Assembly: GCA_003485885.1 (NCBI GenBank)
Contig: DNHM01000521.1
Span: 1-16,143 of the forward strand
Source: Acidimicrobiaceae bacterium
GTDB lineage: Bacteria; Actinomycetota; Acidimicrobiia; Acidimicrobiales; UBA10347
Reading direction: 5' to 3'
DNA: 16,143 nucleotides
The notes under the pieces were generated by a model that made no database searches, was not told the DNA's origin, and saw only the letters and a list, made by a program, of their open reading frames with translations. Below, piece by piece: positions 14,498 to 16,143 of the stretch. Both the position numbers and the translations under genes were made by a program. The first letter of the stretch is position 1. Each line of letters begins with the position of its first letter.

Positions 14498-16047
14498 ATC
14501 GCTGGCCTCCGCTCCTTGTTGTTCTTGCCATGGTCGCTGGGCTGATAGCGCTCGATCAGAGTGCCTCAGATCAATCATTGGCAGTCCCCACGCCGGTCGT
14601 GCAGGCTGGGGGCCCGGTCGCGGCTGCCGCGGATGCGACCGGAACAACCTGGTATTGCCCCGCAGGTTTCATCACCCCTGACGCAGCGAATGACCATGTC
14701 GTCATCCTTACGAACCCGACCGACGAACTCGCTTCCGGCACACTCACGATCTACCCATCGCTCCTCGACGTCGACGGTAACCCGCTGCCGTTTCCTCGGG
14801 CCGTGCAACCAATCGAAGTTCCTGCCCGAGCACAGCGACAGGTTTCGTTGGCCCCACTTGTAGCTTCGCTCGACGATCGGCTGTCAACGAATACTGGTGC
14901 GTTTGTGGCCGCGTTGGCCGAGTTCGACGGCGCCGGTGTCACGGTTGAACACACCGTTGTGGCGGCTCAAGGAAGCGACGTTGGCCCGTGTGCGACCTCA
15001 GCAAGTACTAGTTGGTGGTTCGCCAGCGGCACGACAACCGCCGACGTTGCGTATCAGCTGTACCTGCTGAACCCATTCCCCGACGACGCTGTCGTCGACA
15101 TCTCGTTTGTAACCGATGCCGGAAGCCGGAGTCCCACCGCATTCAAGGGAAAACTTGTGCCGGCACAAAGCCTGACTGTGCTCCAGGTGGCGCCCGAGGT
15201 TCCTGTTAATGCGCAGATGACCGCGCAAGTCACGGTTCTCACGGGTCGAGTTATTGCCGAACGACTCCAGCTGTTTGAGAACGAAGCTGGCCCTCGCGGG
15301 TTGTCCTTGTCGCTGGGTAGTAACCGGCTGGCCGAGCAGTGGTTCTTTCCCGCAGGACGGTCAATACCTGGCGTTGGCGAGAGTTATCTGATCTACAACC
15401 CGGGCGACGCTGCCGCCGAGGTCGAATTCGAACTCAAACCCGACAGTGCCGACCGAGCCGGCGATGTGGCGCCGCTCTCTGTACCGGTAGGCCCGCGTGA
15501 ACGATGGATTGTCACCGTGAGCGGTCATCCTGCGCATCCGGTTGACGCTCTTGCTGCAATCGATGCCAGCACCATGGTCGAACCGGGCGAACCATTCTTC
15601 ATCTCGATTCGCAGTTTCAACGGTGTACCCGTGGTGGCCGAACGAATCCTCACCCGTCCGCTCAGTGTCGGCGGCGTTAGTGCGTCAATTGGGGCCGACG
15701 TTGCATCCACCGACCAGTCAATGGCTGTGCCTGCGCTCGTGTCGATAGCCGAGGCTTCCACGCTTGCAGTGTTGAACCCATCGGGGGCGACAATCGCTCG
15801 TGTTCTCGTCTTCGTTGGAGGCTCCGAGGGTGAAGAATTACGCGCCGAGGCCGAGTTGGCGCCCCGGCGACGCGGTGTCTTTGACCTACAGGGGCTCATC
15901 GAACCAGGCGATCAATGGATTCGGGTTCGTTCATCGACCGGCACCATTGCCGAGCTGACCGTTGCCTCGAACGGGTTGCTCCTGACCACGGGGTCAATTC
16001 CGGTCCAGGGCACCACAAGCGTGCCCGACCTGCTCGCCTTTGAATAA
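14494..16047 (+). CDS. DUF5719-like exported protein, coupled to the glycosyltransferase
   Basis: This 517-residue protein starts with MNRWPPLLVVLAMVAGLIAL, a signal anchor or uncleaved signal peptide with no lipobox Cys. The rest is external and beta-rich. It contains repeated modules with the pattern hydrophobic-NP-x-hydrophobic, for example VVILTNPTDE, LYLLNPFPDD, YLIYNPGDAA and LAVLNPSGAT, each followed by alternating strand residues. This suggests three or four related immunoglobulin-like units. A similar arrangement and gene order (large glycosyltransferase then DUF5719 protein) is known in actinobacteria; its function is not established. The ATG overlaps the stop of the glycosyltransferase by four bases (ATGA), so the two are translationally coupled and probably work together at the membrane. 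The frame opens earlier at 14416, but that part is inside the preceding gene. Confidence 0.85.
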   Translation: MNRWPPLLVVLAMVAGLIALDQSASDQSLAVPTPVVQAGGPVAAAADATGTTWYCPAGFITPDAANDHVVILTNPTDELASGTLTIYPSLLDVDGNPLPFPRAVQPIEVPARAQRQVSLAPLVASLDDRLSTNTGAFVAALAEFDGAGVTVEHTVVAAQGSDVGPCATSASTSWWFASGTTTADVAYQLYLLNPFPDDAVVDISFVTDAGSRSPTAFKGKLVPAQSLTVLQVAPEVPVNAQMTAQVTVLTGRVIAERLQLFENEAGPRGLSLSLGSNRLAEQWFFPAGRSIPGVGESYLIYNPGDAAAEVEFELKPDSADRAGDVAPLSVPVGPRERWIVTVSGHPAHPVDALAAIDASTMVEPGEPFFISIRSFNGVPVVAERILTRPLSVGGVSASIGADVASTDQSMAVPALVSIAEASTLAVLNPSGATIARVLVFVGGSEGEELRAEAELAPRRRGVFDLQGLIEPGDQWIRVRSSTGTIAELTVASNGLLLTTGSIPVQGTTSVPDLLAFE

Positions 16048-16068
16048 CGAAGTCATCCCAAACGGCAA

Positions 16069-16086
16069 TCGCGTGCCTAGACGCGA
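16069..16086. terminator. Weak hairpin between convergent gene ends
   Basis: TCGCGT (16069-16074) and ACGCGA (16081-16086) form a 6-bp stem with a 6-nt loop just after the DUF5719-like stop codon. No T-run follows on either strand, so any termination role is uncertain. Confidence 0.25.
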
Positions 16087-16143
16087 CAGATGAGTTGACC
16101 GTGAGGCACAACGAACCATCCGTCTTGCTCCGCAATCCAGGTC
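16077..16143 (-). CDS. C-terminal end of an unidentified minus-strand protein (partial)
   Basis: On the minus strand, a frame open from the window edge to a TAG at 16077-16079 reads TWIAEQDGWFVVPHGQLICR V. The mix of Trp, aromatic and ordinary residues looks like real protein, and its stop lies 29 bp from the convergent DUF5719-like stop, as expected for a true gene end. The GWFVVPHGQLIC ending resembles the end of a small domain, but only 21 residues are visible, so no family can be named. A second minus-strand frame running to 15896 overlaps the upstream gene antisense and is Arg/Ser-rich, so it is less likely. Confidence 0.4.
   Translation of the reverse strand, partial: TWIAEQDGWFVVPHGQLICRV

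Noticed and set aside
1..16143. Defence systems, prophage, CRISPR or mobile elements
   Set aside because: No repeat-spacer arrays, integrases, transposases, phage genes or tRNA-linked attachment sites were recognised; the gene content is metabolic and envelope-related.

Overview
The window looks like chromosomal DNA from a high-GC actinobacterium, most likely a member of Acidimicrobiia or a relative. This placement rests on gene content and was not checked by any search. The supporting signs are coenzyme F420 biosynthesis genes (cofD, cofE), a single-chain biotin carboxylase/BCCP protein of actinobacterial type, and a glycosyltransferase followed by a DUF5719-like secreted protein, a neighbourhood known from actinobacteria. 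No RNA gene, CRISPR array, insertion sequence or phage gene was seen.

Layout. (1) Positions 1-4796 hold an acyl-CoA/ring-compound catabolism block. A plus-strand operon (crotonase fragment, acyl-CoA synthetase, TetR regulator) converges on a minus-strand operon (SDR dehydrogenase, Rieske oxygenase). The SDR promoter carries a perfect 18-bp palindrome that is a good candidate operator for a TetR-type repressor, perhaps the one encoded here. (2) Positions 4797-5104 are non-coding and contain a striking 62-nt nested inverted repeat. (3) Positions 5105-7661 carry an acyl-CoA carboxylase alpha chain (biotin carboxylase plus biotin carrier domain) head-to-head with the biotin protein ligase that would biotinylate it; only 19 bp separate the two start codons. 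(4) Positions 7731-8654 encode a single-pass membrane protein with a conserved-looking His-rich external domain of unknown function, closed by a strong bidirectional terminator. (5) Positions 8807-11304 are a minus-strand operon: a small helical protein, cofD, cofE and an HxGH nucleotidyltransferase. (6) Positions 11378-16047 encode a 1039-residue fusion of a family-2 glycosyltransferase with a polytopic membrane region, and a translationally coupled DUF5719-like exported protein. These two probably act in cell-envelope glycan assembly. (7) The right edge holds what may be the C-terminal end of a minus-strand gene.

How the parts relate. The left block would activate a carboxylic acid to its CoA thioester, hydrate or isomerise it, oxidise a hydroxyl group and oxygenate a ring or alkyl position; the true substrate cannot be read from the sequence. 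The carboxylase/ligase pair is an enzyme with its modifying enzyme. The F420 operon makes the CofD product and adds glutamate with CofE; the co-transcribed HxGH nucleotidyltransferase is the most intriguing uncharacterised partner. Divergent expression of the F420 operon and the glycosyltransferase gene is organised around a 74-bp region holding a perfect 10-bp inverted repeat.
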